From: Hypericum androsaemum
Taxonomy: Eukaryota > Streptophyta > Magnoliopsida > Malpighiales > Hypericaceae
Reading direction: 5' to 3'
Assembly: GCA_963995505.1 (NCBI GenBank)
Contig: OZ023190.1
Location: 11,526,092-11,590,091, forward strand
DNA: 64,000 nt
The number at the start of each line of letters is the position of its first letter. Position 1 is the stretch's first letter. The position numbers were made by a program, and so were the translations under genes. Positions 23,476-35,833 of this stretch are shown here, piece after piece. The notes under the pieces are model-generated. The model did not search any database, was not told the origin of the DNA, and saw only the letters and a program-made list of their open reading frames with translations.

Positions 23476-26124
23476 TGTAATACCCTATTTTGTTAATTAT
23501 ATTTGTTCAACTTAGGTGAAGTATACTTAGTCGTATTGAGCTATTGGATTAGTATTTGGAATTACATTGCTATGTAAATAGAGTGCCAAAGATAGATAGA
23601 AGGAATGCATCTTGGTATATCAGACTACCTCGGGGGTTCCGAATATGTGTGAGAAGTTGATCACAAGTTATTTATCCGGGATCCAAATAAAATGACTAAA
23701 AAATGGTGTGGAAAGGTAAGAAATAGATTTATAAGCTTTGGAATACATGAATTTATCATGCTAGCAATTTGGACCAAGCCTAGCAAGTGGTTGAACAACA
23801 CACTTGTGTTGTCAATTTTTAAAGTACTTCGGTTGGACTTTTCAGTCTTTAATTCAATAAGGATTCATGTTTATACATCTTTATAAAGTGTGTATAGACA
23901 TAATTTGGTCTTATAAGGATTCTAGATCAAGCTCAACAAAGCCTACTCAATTAATTCACAAGTGTTATGAAGATAGTTGGTAAACTCGGATAGCAATAGC
24001 ACTACTTGGTAATTTAGGCACAACTTTTTCAATTTTGCTCCAAATGGTACGAATAAATATGATTTGGAAACTCGACACACAAGGCTACAATTTATATGTT
24101 GATAAGTTTTGATAAAAATCAATGTAAGTTAGTGAACAATGGAGATCAATGTGTCACATTCTGATTGGACCACTTAGAAAAGGCATCCAATCACCTTCCA
24201 CCACTTGCAAGTTCATTAAATTGGTCAAAAAGGTGAGTAATAGTAGATACTTACTCACCCCACGTTTTTTAAGACTCAGAATCATCAAGAAAATGGTAGA
24301 AACCTCTGGAAACTCAGCCATAAAAAGAAAAAGAAGAAAAAGGAGAGAGAGCAAAAGGAAAGAGCAAGAAGTAGGAGAAGAAAAAATGACTTGGTAAGCT
24401 ATCTTCTGCTTCGATTTGGATTTTTATTTCTTCATAAAAGTTGTAGAGCACTCAAAGACCTTTCTAAGGATATATTATTGTCTAATTTTGACAAAGGAAT
24501 CAGCCCGAAATCGTGGTTTCAAAATGGACTGACTGCTGAGTTTTTAAAATAAGGTTGTGCATGAACAACGAATTGGTAAGTAGTTCTTTGGAATTCTAAT
24601 TTATGTATGGACTTTCTATGACCATGAAAGAACAGAGAAGTGTTATATTAATGAAGATATGGACTTGGTCTTATATAATATTGAGTTTTATGTGTTGTTT
24701 TCTAGTGTTAGAAGTGATGGACTTATCTTGTGCTCGATGTATTTTTGCTTGGGCAAAACAGATCTTTGTGGACTTCTGGTCTTGAACGATTGGTGTTCAG
24801 ATTATTTACATGTGGGTTAGTTAATAAGTGACCAAGGTTTGAAAAGAATTGAGATACTTTGATTGCGTTGAGCCATTTCAGAAGTTGGTTCTCGATTGTG
24901 CCGTGGTTGGCTATTTTCAAGCATCAGAAGTAACTTACTTTGGGAAGTGAGAAACTGACCTCATTTTATAAATTGGAATTGTTATACAGAGACTTTATGG
25001 TGGTTGGTGAAGAAAACGGTCTTGGAAAGAACAGTTGGACGAAGGTTCATAGTGAAAGGAGAATCAAATCGGGAATGAGCATTCGTCGAGTGGTCTACAA
25101 TTCGGTAAGCATATAGATCATGACAGCTTTGGTTTGTTTAGTACATGTGCATGTTTCGGATCTTAAGTATGTACGTCTCATGCATATGAGTATTGATTAT
25201 GAAGTGGTCATGTACTTATGTGTTATGTTTGGTCATACTTGGATTGATTTATAAATTGTGTGGCATATGTGCTTCCTAGCTTGGGGCTGCATTGATATGT
25301 ATTTGGATATGTGTCCAATATGTTTTGGTCTATGTAAATTTTGGTATGTTTGGTTAATTGGTTCCTGATAGGGCACTATGTAAGTTTGATTCGTTGAAAC
25401 CTTTGGATTTGATTGATAGGAAAGTCTATATAATATGGTTGCCTACGGCGGGCAGAACTATTTGGCCGATGAGTTTGGTCTGATATAATATGGTTCCCTA
25501 CGGCGGACAGAACTATTTGGCCGATGAGTTTGGTCTAATATGATATGGTTACCTTCCGGTGGCCAGAGCTGTTTGGCCGAGGAGGTTGGTTTCGGATGGT
25601 GCCTTTAAGATATGGTATCCTCGTGTCGGTGTGGGAGTGACACTATCTAGGCTTATCTGAAATTCATCCGATATGTGTTATATATTTGTGAAGGTCTATC
25701 TAAAATTTTGGTTATGTTTGATATGTGATTACTTTGATGATCTTATTTGTGAGATGGTTTTTTGTTGTCTTAGCTTTGTGTTCGTATTGGTTGGGTTTGA
25801 TGTGGGACATAGTTAAGTTCTGTCTCTCCCACATGTATCTGACATAACTGATCTGTTATGTTCTATGTGCTTACAGAGTATTCCAAAATACTCACCCCCC
25901 CCCCCCCCCTCCCTCTCTTCAGTTTTGCAGGTTCTTTGTCTAGCAGTTCCGTAGCCACTAAGTCCATTTTAATCCTGGGGTAAATATAAAGAATAATTCT
26001 TAGAGATTTTGACATGTATAATTTTATGAGATTAAGTTATGTTTGAGGCTGGCTAGACCTGTTTTATGTTACAAACGGGTTAGGGTCTAGCGCCGGTCAC
26101 CGACCCCAAATTTGGGTCGTGACA
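23476..26124. mobile_element. Solo LTR, probably Ty3/gypsy
   Basis: A 2649-bp unit starts TGTAATACCC and ends GGGTCGTGACA, giving TG...CA termini. It is flanked by the perfect 5-bp target duplication ccaca (23471-23475 and 26125-26129). There is no internal domain or second LTR, so the element has been reduced to a solo LTR by LTR-LTR recombination. The length and termini suggest a large-LTR Ty3/gypsy lineage such as Tekay/Del, but this is inference. Near 25895-25909 there is a poly-C tract. Confidence 0.8.
25436..25600. repeat. Three 55-bp tandem units inside the solo LTR
   Basis: Units starting near 25436, 25491 and 25546 share atggttncct, agaactatttggccgatgag and gtttggt. The third is the most diverged. 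Such tandem units are common in LTR U3 regions. Confidence 0.75.
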
Positions 26125-26129
26125 CCACA

Positions 26130-27617
26130 CGGATCCTACCAGAAATGGGCCGGGGAGAGGTGTCGACGAGTCCGTTGAAGCCGTGGACTACCGGAGACAC
26201 GACATGATAAATAACAATGATTATGTTGAACTCACAAGCTACCGGAAGCGATGTTCTTCGATTTGTCGGACATGCACTCGATGATGAAATCAAACTTGAC
26301 TAAGCAAATCTATTAAAAATCAAGAATTTCAATATTTTCATATAACAATAAATAACTGATTAAAAATGTTCGTCAAATGCATAAATATAGCCTAACAAAA
26401 GAAACTAAAGAACATTAAACATAAATACTAGAAAATGAAGTGGTGCTAATAAAATGTATCTAGTCAAGCTCGTACATGAATGTGTCTCTTTGTCTACTGT
26501 GCATGAATTTGTCTCGTACCATGAATCTGTCTCGTGTCTCGCATCACCATCTATTTCGGCCCAAAAATAAAAGAATCAATTTAAACATCATATATAACAG
26601 AAAAAAATAAACAAATGAATAAGAGCTGTAGAATCATTGAACTTACGTTTCAGATGCTGAATAACTCATATAAGCCTGCACGAAAGTAACACCACAAAGT
26701 GTCACGCAAGAAAAAGAAAGCACAAATTATATGCAGACTTGGACAAATCAACAGCAAGAAGACTTGGACGAATTATATGCAGAATTGGACAAATCAGTAG
26801 CAAGAAGACTTGGACAAATCGAATGTTATCCAATTTGAAGTAGTAGTATAGTAGCAGCAAATTGAACAAATTCTAAGTACAGCAGCACGGTTGCAGTTTC
26901 GTGCTCACCCTTACCTAAAACGACGTCGTTTTATACTATCGATGTCGTGGTGTCGCGATTCGGTACGAAAGACACACCGCAACCATACTACTTTGTGCGG
27001 TGTGGCTTGAAATCGCACTGCGACACCGTTTCAAAGTTGAGGTTTGGTTTTTTGGAATGTGGCATTTTTTTGCAGTTTCGTGCTCATCCCTGCCCAAGTA
27101 TCTTTGAAAAATTACTAGTATTAATATTTTTTTTTTTAAAGGTAATTTTTTTAATTTTCAATAATATTATTTGACACGTTATCTATTTGTGTCATGTCAG
27201 CAAGTCAAAGTCATATCATCATTGCCATTGCCACATTAACAAAAGACCTAAGTGTCTTGGGAAAAAAACACAAGGTATTAAGTCATATTTGTTCAAAAGA
27301 AGGAAGTTGATCCGGACCAGACAAACATACGACGAGGAAGAGGGCATACAAATACAAAAGATCATAATAAAAATGTTCTCCATGTGATAGAATAATAATA
27401 AAATTATTTTTTATTATTTAGTCAGATGAAGAACATATTCTTTTATCATGAGTAGTTGTTTATAAAGACACTATTTGAGCTTGCTGTTTCCATGTGGTTG
27501 AGTTAAAATGATAAGACCGGAGTACGGAGGTATAGACGTACAGTTGTCTGAACAGATTCCCGATCCGGTTTGGATACTAAAAGAGGTAAGGCCACCGTAA
27601 AAGACGCTTTCACCCTT
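26130..27617. other. Intergenic, no gene recognised
   Basis: It contains short local repeats (agacttggac near 26735-26815) and the segment gcagtttcgtgctca at about 26894 and 27073, about 180 bp apart. That may mark a degraded small element. No coding gene is supported. Confidence 0.45.
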
Positions 27618-27625
27618 ATATCTTG

Positions 27626-28467
27626 TAGGAATTGCAATGGGTAGGGTCGGGTAGGGTATTAGTAGGATCCAATCCATGTCCTAGTTTTTGGAGTTAGACC
27701 CATATCCTATTCTCGACCCTACAAATTTTTTATTGTTAGATCCATACCCTACTCTCCAGGAGACCCAGGTCTACATGATCTGTAGGGTCCGACCTTTAAC
27801 ATTCTATCTTTTTTATAATTATTTTACAGTATACTTTTATTATTTCAATATAATTCAAATAAAAAATAAAGAAAAAACTAAAGTCTATGTAATAAAATGA
27901 TAATCTCATATTAAAGTTGAGAATAAACTATAAACTAATTGGTTGAACATAAAATGAAACACATACGACTATCTCAATTAAAAAGTAAAACTTATAAGTG
28001 TTCTTGCATAATATAAAGTTCCAACTTCAAAATAATTTCTTTCTAAATTTTCAAGCTACTTCTGAATAAGTTTTCTCGATCATCTTCTTGCTCTTGTAAT
28101 CTAACTCTTCTCGGTAGCTTTTGTGTCTAACCAAAAAATTTAATTACTTAATTAGTCATATAATATTTGATATTTAAATTTAAAAAATAGTATTATATTA
28201 GAATTTTTTTTGTGCGCTTATTATTTTTACGGTTGTATTATAATTATCTTAGCAATATAATAAATATGGATCTAACTAGGGTATGGTCTAATTAATGGGT
28301 CTATGAGTATGGTCTGGGTTTGGGTTAATATGGACTCTATCCAAACCCGGACCCTATCTAAATAGATAGACACAACCCCAAACCCTACTCAAGACCCATA
28401 GACCCTAAGATTCGTGAAGTAGGGTAAAGGTCTGATCTACTGGGTCCGGGTCTTTTTGCCATCCCTA
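27626..28467. mobile_element. Non-autonomous hAT element (MITE-like), 842 bp
   Basis: Terminal inverted repeats TAGGAATTGCAA and (inverse) TAGGGATGGCAA are flanked by a perfect 8-bp target duplication atatcttg (27618-27625 and 28468-28475). That is the hAT signature. The interior is AT-rich, with complementary subterminal ggtagggt and accctac motifs, and has no transposase. Confidence 0.85.
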
Positions 28468-28646
28468 ATATCTTGTTCTACAATAAGAAAGGTAAATGGA
28501 GGTTAGAGTTTATGATTTGACCCTCTTTAATTACTAGAGGCGTGATAGGAATTCTCAATTCCGTCCAAAATTTACCTAGTAAATTGGTTTTTAATTAAAA
28601 GAGACATTGTACATTGCTTTTTTACTTATCTAAAAGTAGTTCCATG

Positions 28647-28841
28647 TGCCAACAAGTACTTAGATCAACTGATGAGGAAATTGTTCTAGTTTAACCAATG
28701 TCTCGGGTTCGAGTCCTTGAGAACGCAGCAGTGTTAAATACTTGTTGAGAGAGCTTTGCCACTTTTCAAAGGTCCTATCCGGCTCGAACTTGGATCAGTC
28801 GACCCAGTGGGCCGAATACCAAGTGGTTATAAAACAAAAAA
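28647..28841 (+). mobile_element. tRNA-derived SINE with target duplication
   Basis: The body contains a Pol III box B (GGTTCGAGTCC at about 28709-28719) and a weak box A-like segment near 28660, and ends in an A-rich tail. It is flanked by the 15-bp duplication aaaagtagttccatg (28632-28646 and 28842-28856). Copy A of the segmental duplication keeps the empty site at 19416-19430, so the insertion came after the duplication. A truncated relative lies at about 42884-42986. Confidence 0.88.
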
Positions 28842-29516
28842 AAAAGTAGTTCCATGTAGGATTTATTTACAGACTTAAAATAACGAGCAATCACTGTCTT
28901 TTTTTGTTCTATCGATTTTTCTGAAAGTCCAACCCAAAGTTTATAAATCTCAAAATTTCAGCGTTTTGGTTTTGGTAATGCATAGTTACGTATTATAATT
29001 AAAACCTTAATCTCTTCCCCTTTATGCACTAGCAAGACAATTCAATTTAACATTGTGTTTGAGAGGGTGAATATTTCAAATTGCAATTTTTTCCAATTTT
29101 TTATTATTTAAAGGCGACGGCCACTTTTTCGAAAAAAGAAGGTTAAATGATTTTTTTAATATATTAATTTGTAAAAAAAGTGATCCAACAGAACGAAATA
29201 CAAGTAGGTAGATCTTTCAATAGTTAATCATGAAACAAATAAGGAAATCATTCAACCCTATCAAATTGAAAAGTCAACTAACATAAATTATTGCTTTTCT
29301 TTAGCAAGAATGAATAACATTATTTATAAAGTACATGATGAATTATTTACTACTTCAAAAAACAATGTCAACTCTCTCAAACACTTGGAATCTGATGCCA
29401 TTTGTCTAAGACGAATAGCAACACGGAATGTCAACTTTCTCAACAAGCTGACAACAGTAAAGTTTACTAAGATTACCACTTTTCATATTATCAGCTTGCA
29501 GAACTAGAAGAATATA

Positions 29517-30092
29517 CAGTAATACCTTTCTAATAGTGATATTGTTGGGACCGGAGAAAATTATCACTTTAGAGAGGTTATCATATAAGAGGGGTTTGCA
29601 TTTTTTTATTACAAAAATATTATTGTGTAATTCTCATTTGACCAAGATCTCTCTATCTGCTACATTCCGACCAAACAAGATATTGTCGATACAATTTTGA
29701 ATCAATCAAACAAAAATGCAAATAAAAGTCACGAGATAACTTAAATCTCGGCTTAAAGCGTTATTCAAATACTACACTCGATTGAAATATTTTTTACAAC
29801 AAGATGACGATCACGATGACCATTTGAAGAAAATTCAAAAGATGAATGATGACGTAAAAGTTATCAAACAAGAAAATCTAACACAAATTAACATCTTAAA
29901 AAAAATTTCAAATTCGCAAAATACTTAAAAATATATGTATTTATTCAAAAATATTACTTTATGCAAAAATTAGGACCGTAATTTTACACCAAACAAAAAG
30001 TATCAGTTATTAGTATAGAGGAGTTATCATATTTTAACACTGGTCCCGACTCAAGACCATTTAGAGAGGTTATCACTTTAGAGGGAGTCACT
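29517..30092. mobile_element. Unclassified insertion in duplication copy B
   Basis: Both ends carry versions of tagagaggttatcac (29566-29582 and 30061-30076). The block is absent from copy A, where the flanking agaactagaagagtata and cttcc sequences lie close together. Left terminus near cagtaatacc; right near gagtcactta. The interior has a short helical-looking coding remnant but no clear transposase. A Tc1/mariner/pogo derivative is possible; not established. Confidence 0.5.
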
Positions 30093-30684
30093 TAGTTGTT
30101 ATCTTCCTTCCAGGATTAGCAATATTGGATCCATTCGTGCCAGCTTATTCCCATAGGCTCTGACCTTCCGACCTACGAGCAATCGATCAGCAATAGCCAA
30201 CAGAGAAACTAAAACATTGGACAGCTTCATTGTTCCGACCTACCCGGCACAACAAAATCGAACAGGATTGATTGCATACGACCGTAAAATTTTGCAGCTC
30301 CACTTGCAGCAGCCACAAGGATGCTTATTGAATGCACATTCAATAATACATGATTACTTTTGGACTTGTTCGATTCACTGAGCAACAGCCCCATTGCAGC
30401 AACGGCCAACATGAAGATCTCATCTTAAGGACAAGCTTACCAAGAATTCAAATGGTGGAAGAATTTGAACAACATCAATTTAACTAACAGGTTGACTGCA
30501 TTCTTGTCTCAAATCACATGTCAAGTCTCTGAAGAACAAAAATGAAATAGCAGACAATCTATCAAGAAGCTGAAAACATTGGCAATCCGATAACTAGATC
30601 TAAACACCATCCTTGATATAAATCAAGGTCTATTTTTTCACAAGCCTTTCCCTCTCACTGCCCTCAACATCAACCAACTACAGC

Positions 30685-31767
<1,083 letters not shown>

Positions 31768-31958
31768 TTTGTCCGAGATTTGAGTTTAGCTCTCGATCTA
31801 TTCACCTGCGATTGTTCAACGACCGGCGATTGGTTAGCCTCTGCCTATCTTCTTACCAATAACAAGAGAGAGGAAACCTTAAAAATGGAGAGGGAGAGAG
31901 AGAGAGAGAGAGAGGAGTACCGGGGAGATAGGAGGCCGAGACTGCGCTTGGGAGGAGA

Positions 31959-31971
31959 TGGGCTAGGGTTT
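31959..31971 (-). promoter_or_regulatory. Telo-box and site II motif upstream of eS21
   Basis: AAACCCTA on the minus strand (31971-31964) overlaps TGGGCT on the plus strand (31959-31964). It lies about 200 bp upstream of the eS21 ATG, after a GA-rich leader (31890-31912). These pairs are known in promoters of plant ribosomal protein genes. Confidence 0.65.
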
Positions 31972-31974
31972 TAG

Positions 31975-32620
31975 ATTTGGAGGATGTCCTTATATATGAC
32001 TCATTTCCGTGACAAAAGACCTAATAGCTGTGCTTTATTACAAAAATTTCACTATATTTTAATGCCCTTTCATTTTCATACCATATAGTTTGAAAGTTGT
32101 CTTTTTAACATTTCAACTTAATGCATCGGCGGCTTTTTTTTAGTAAATTTGGTGTTAAATATTGTAAAATTTGTTAACTTGGAGTTCACTAAACTTATTT
32201 ATATGGCAACAACCAATAAAAAATATTTTCTAAATTTGGGGTTTGAAATACAAAAATTTAAAATCTATATCATTTGATCGAACATTTTTAAATTACAAGA
32301 TAATTATGTACAACGAATCAAATAAATGGTACTGCCGTTTACTTTTACCAATGAAAATATATGAGCCATTTTACCAATCTTTCCATTAAAAATAATGAGC
32401 ATCCGATGCACGGGTCGTCGATTCGCACAACACTCAATATCATTGTTTACGACTATGATTATTGGGGTCTCTAATTCCACTCGCTCTCCTAATTTTCGGC
32501 TCACAATATCAGTGTTGGACCAGCAGAGTATTTTTATCCTCGATATTTTTTCCAATGTCAACGCATTTAACTGAAAATTCCATCTACCCTTATCAGACTC
32601 CAATTGCCTGGACTTTATTT
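31975..32620. other. Intergenic between divergent eS21 and RAD9
   Basis: AT-rich, no gene. It may hold distal promoter parts of both genes. Confidence 0.4.
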
Positions 32621-32691
32621 TGGGCTATGAGCTTTTTCACAAAGAGGCAATGCCAAATTAGGAGTGAGCCCTCTCCAAATCCTACTGGGCC
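32621..32691 (+). promoter_or_regulatory. Two site II motifs in the original RAD9 promoter
   Basis: TGGGCT at 32621-32626 and TGGGCC at 32686-32691. Site II elements bind TCP factors and are common in plant genes active in dividing cells, often together with E2F sites. Function here is inferred from motif and position. Confidence 0.5.
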
Positions 32692-32824
32692 TTTGACTAT
32701 CATCGACTTCTAAAGTTCTACATATCCACCGTTCTGCCAAAAAGAAGAAAAAAGAGAGACGAAGAGAATCAGAAAAAGAAACCCAGCCACCTCCCTCCCG
32801 CGACACAAGACATCCATTTTCGTC

Positions 32825-32833
32825 TTTCCCGCC
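32825..32833 (+). promoter_or_regulatory. E2F site in the original RAD9 promoter
   Basis: TTTCCCGCC fits the plant E2F consensus TTTSSCGC. If the 32878-35774 insertion is removed, it would lie about 100 bp upstream of the RAD9 ATG. That is a normal place for E2F control of a replication and checkpoint gene. Now it is about 3 kb away. Confidence 0.6.
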
Positions 32834-32877
32834 AACAATTTAAAGCTATATTCGCAAACTTCACACATAGTAGCGAG

Positions 32878-33335
32878 TAAGGGTGAGCAAAAAATCCGAT
32901 ATCCGATATCCGATTTTTTTTTCGGATTCGAATTCGGATACTTTTATATTCGGATTCGGATTCGGATTATCCAAAATATTTATTTCGGATTCGGATTTGG
33001 ATTCGGATATAAAAAATATATATTTGGATTATCCGAATTTATTAATACATATGTAATATATCTATTGGGCTGGGCCGATTTTAATTGGAAGATGGGGTTG
33101 ACCTTAACACATATATTATATTTAAACACGTTTGACTCTATATAAAACTAAACAACAGCAAAATTTGGATAATTTGGATTATCCGAGTCCGAATCCGAAA
33201 TAATTTCGGATTTCGGATTTTGGATAATTCGGATTTCGGATTCGGATTCGGATCAAAAAAATAGTAAATTCGGATATTTCGGATAATAGGAAATTCGGAT
33301 AATTCGGATTCGGATTATCCGAATGCTCACCCCTA
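32878..33335. mobile_element. hAT MITE copy 1, upstream of RAD9
   Basis: 458 bp with 12-bp inverted ends (TAAGGGTGAGCA and, inverted, TAGGGGTGAGCA). It is packed with subterminal cggat/atccg motifs around a unique core (attgggctgggccgat). The left flank gtagcgag (32870-32877) matches the right flank of copy 2. The right flank tgtcca (33336-33341) matches the left flank of copy 2. Confidence 0.85.
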
Positions 33336-35302
33336 TGTCCATGTTCTCTCCTAAGAGACAAAGATATGTAGCCGACAAATATTGGATGATAATATAGACT
33401 ATTTATTAGGACTCCTAGCTTAGGATTTTCCAATTGCCCCATGATCTTCAATGTTTGGCTTTTCATATTGTTGCAACATTAGTCATCAACCAACTTCATC
33501 CTCAGGTGTTCGTTGTGTGATGGTTCTATTTATGTAACGAAAATTAGATGCCTAGAATGTTCCATGTACTATACAATTTTTTAATTAAATAGAGCTCTTG
33601 TGACACGTGTACTATATACTCTTATTATCTGTGAAAATAGAAAAAATTTATCACTTTTCAAAAATTCTATCTTATTTAAACTAGCTATCCAAATATCAGA
33701 AGTGTAAACCAAAAAGCATCTAAAAAGAATGAATGCTTTTTGGTTAGATTGAAGGGTGGTTTTTTTAGAATTAAAATGAATGCTTGTTTAAATTGGAAGG
33801 GAAATAAGAAGTTTATATATATTATTAATAGTGGGCCTTATTTCTCCATGTTGGGCCGGAGACTTTTAACCAAACAAGTAATGGTAGGCCTTATTAATAT
33901 TGGTGGCACTTCTAAAAAATTAATATATAAGTAAAAAAATCACCCGGTCCGACCGGCTGTTCAACCGGTCGGACCGTTTGACCCGGAGTTCGGCCCAAAA
34001 TCCGGGTCGATCTCCGGGTCGTATTTGAAAACCTTGGTCAAAAGTACTCCATTTCTTTTTCTTTTTTTAATTTGTTGCTTGTCTTCCGCGATGACCGATA
34101 AAAAATGGTCTTATAAGGTATAATGACCGATCTTACTTTCTAGCATGACTCTTGCTTTCAGCAAAATTACATGTCAAGCTCCCTCTTTTTCCTCGCAATG
34201 GAATATACATCAAGATATTCACAGCTACTACCCTAAAAAAAGATATTCATAGCTACTGAGAATATATATAACAGATACATCAAGATAAGTCACCCAACTT
34301 AGGCGAATAAAATCAACATGAAGTCAAGTAAATTGGTTAGAAAAGTTTGGCCCTCTTAGAAGGCTCTCTTCATTTAATTTGACAAAACGCCTAGCGGTAT
34401 AATGGAACAGAGGTAGAGACTGTCATCAGCGCTACCCGCAAGGTCGTAATCGAAATATTATGGCGGGAGTAAATCTAGGAGGAAATGACTTAAAAATTAG
34501 GCAACAATTATTTGACATTAGACCTTTCAAAAAAAAAACTATTCGACATTAGATCATAGGCTTTCATGTAGCCACAGGAGATTTCTTATATTAGACGTTT
34601 TACATATTCCAACATTTGTACTCGTCGTCAGAGTTTTAAAAAATGACCCAAAAGTCGATCCAGATTTTGGTCCGACTTCTGAGTCAATAGGTCTGACCGG
34701 TCAGACCTCTGGTCGAATCAGATTTTTTATATATTTTTTTCTATTTTAAAATAATATATAGAGTAAATTATACATTTAAAAACCTATATTTTCCATATAT
34801 TAGTTAATTTATTTCATCTCTAGCATTATTTTCTATGTTGATTTAGTTTATTTTGTGTTGATTTCGGAAAATTGAGTTCGGATCTGATTTTTTTGGTTTG
34901 GGTTGGGCAAATCTGGTCAGGCCACCTGGTCTGAGTCAAAAAATGGACCAACCCACCTGGTCCGACCAGATTTCATCCGGTTGGTAAGGTTGGCGTCCTA
35001 ACCACCTTTTCTGACCCGTGTAGAGTTCGATTCGTGGTCCGACCGGTCGTAACTTTATTGGAAATATCTCAAAATATACTTATTTAAAAAAATCACCCTA
35101 ACCCACTCTTGAAGAAATATCATAACAAATTCTTTACGAAAAAATATTCATAATAAATAGTACTAAAGATGAGCAAAATCATGGTAGATTTGAAAACTTT
35201 TTTAGGAATTTCGAGACAATGGAGAAGTCTACACTATAGAGAGTGACTTCCTCCCGTGTAGGAGGTAAGACAATGGATGATTTGTACAAAGTCCATTGTC
35301 CA
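33336..35302. other. 2-kb segment trapped between two MITE copies
   Basis: Noncoding, AT-rich DNA containing GC-rich dispersed repeat pieces (ccggtccgaccggc near 33943, and 34620-35060, which resembles 19050-19340). Both ends carry tgtcca next to a MITE. No gene was found. It appears foreign to the RAD9 promoter. Confidence 0.6.
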
Positions 35303-35774
35303 TAAGGGTGAGCAAAAAATCAGATATCCGATATCCGAATCTGATATCCGATTTTTTTTTCGGATTCGGATTCGGATACTTTTATATTCGGATTCGGATT
35401 ATCCAAAATATTTATTTCGGATTCGGATTTGGATTCGGATATAAAAAATATAAATTTGGATTATCCGAATATCCGAATTTATTAATACATATGTAATATA
35501 TCTATTGGGCTGGGCCGATTTTAATTGGAAGATGGGGTTGACCTTAACACATATATTATATTTAAACACGTTTGACTCTATATAAAACTAAACAACAGCA
35601 AAATTTGGATAATTTGGATTATCTGAGTCCGAATCCGAAATAATTTTGGATTTCGGATTTCGGATAATTCGGATTTCGGATTCGGATTCGGATCAAAAAA
35701 TAGTAAATTCGGATATTTCGGATAATAGAAAATTCGGATAATTCGGATTCGGATTATCCGAATGCTCACCCCTA
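35303..35774. mobile_element. hAT MITE copy 2, 59 bp before the RAD9 ATG
   Basis: 472 bp, same orientation and nearly the same sequence as 32878-33335, with an extra atccgaat unit near the left end. The right flank is gtagcgag (35775-35782). It lies directly before the GA-rich RAD9 leader and may supply part of the promoter or 5' UTR. Confidence 0.85.
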
Positions 35775-35833
35775 GTAGCGAGGGCGGTCCCAGTTTTAGG
35801 CGTGAGAGAGAGAGAGAGAGAGAGAGACGGTAG

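Noticed and set aside
28709..28719. tRNA gene suggested by box B
   Set aside because: No cloverleaf can be formed around it and it lies within a SINE with poly(A) tail and target duplication.
33179..33466. Asn/Pro/Tyr/Phe-rich open frames here and at 35578-35995
   Set aside because: Low-complexity translations of the cggatt repeats in the MITEs; no protein family match.
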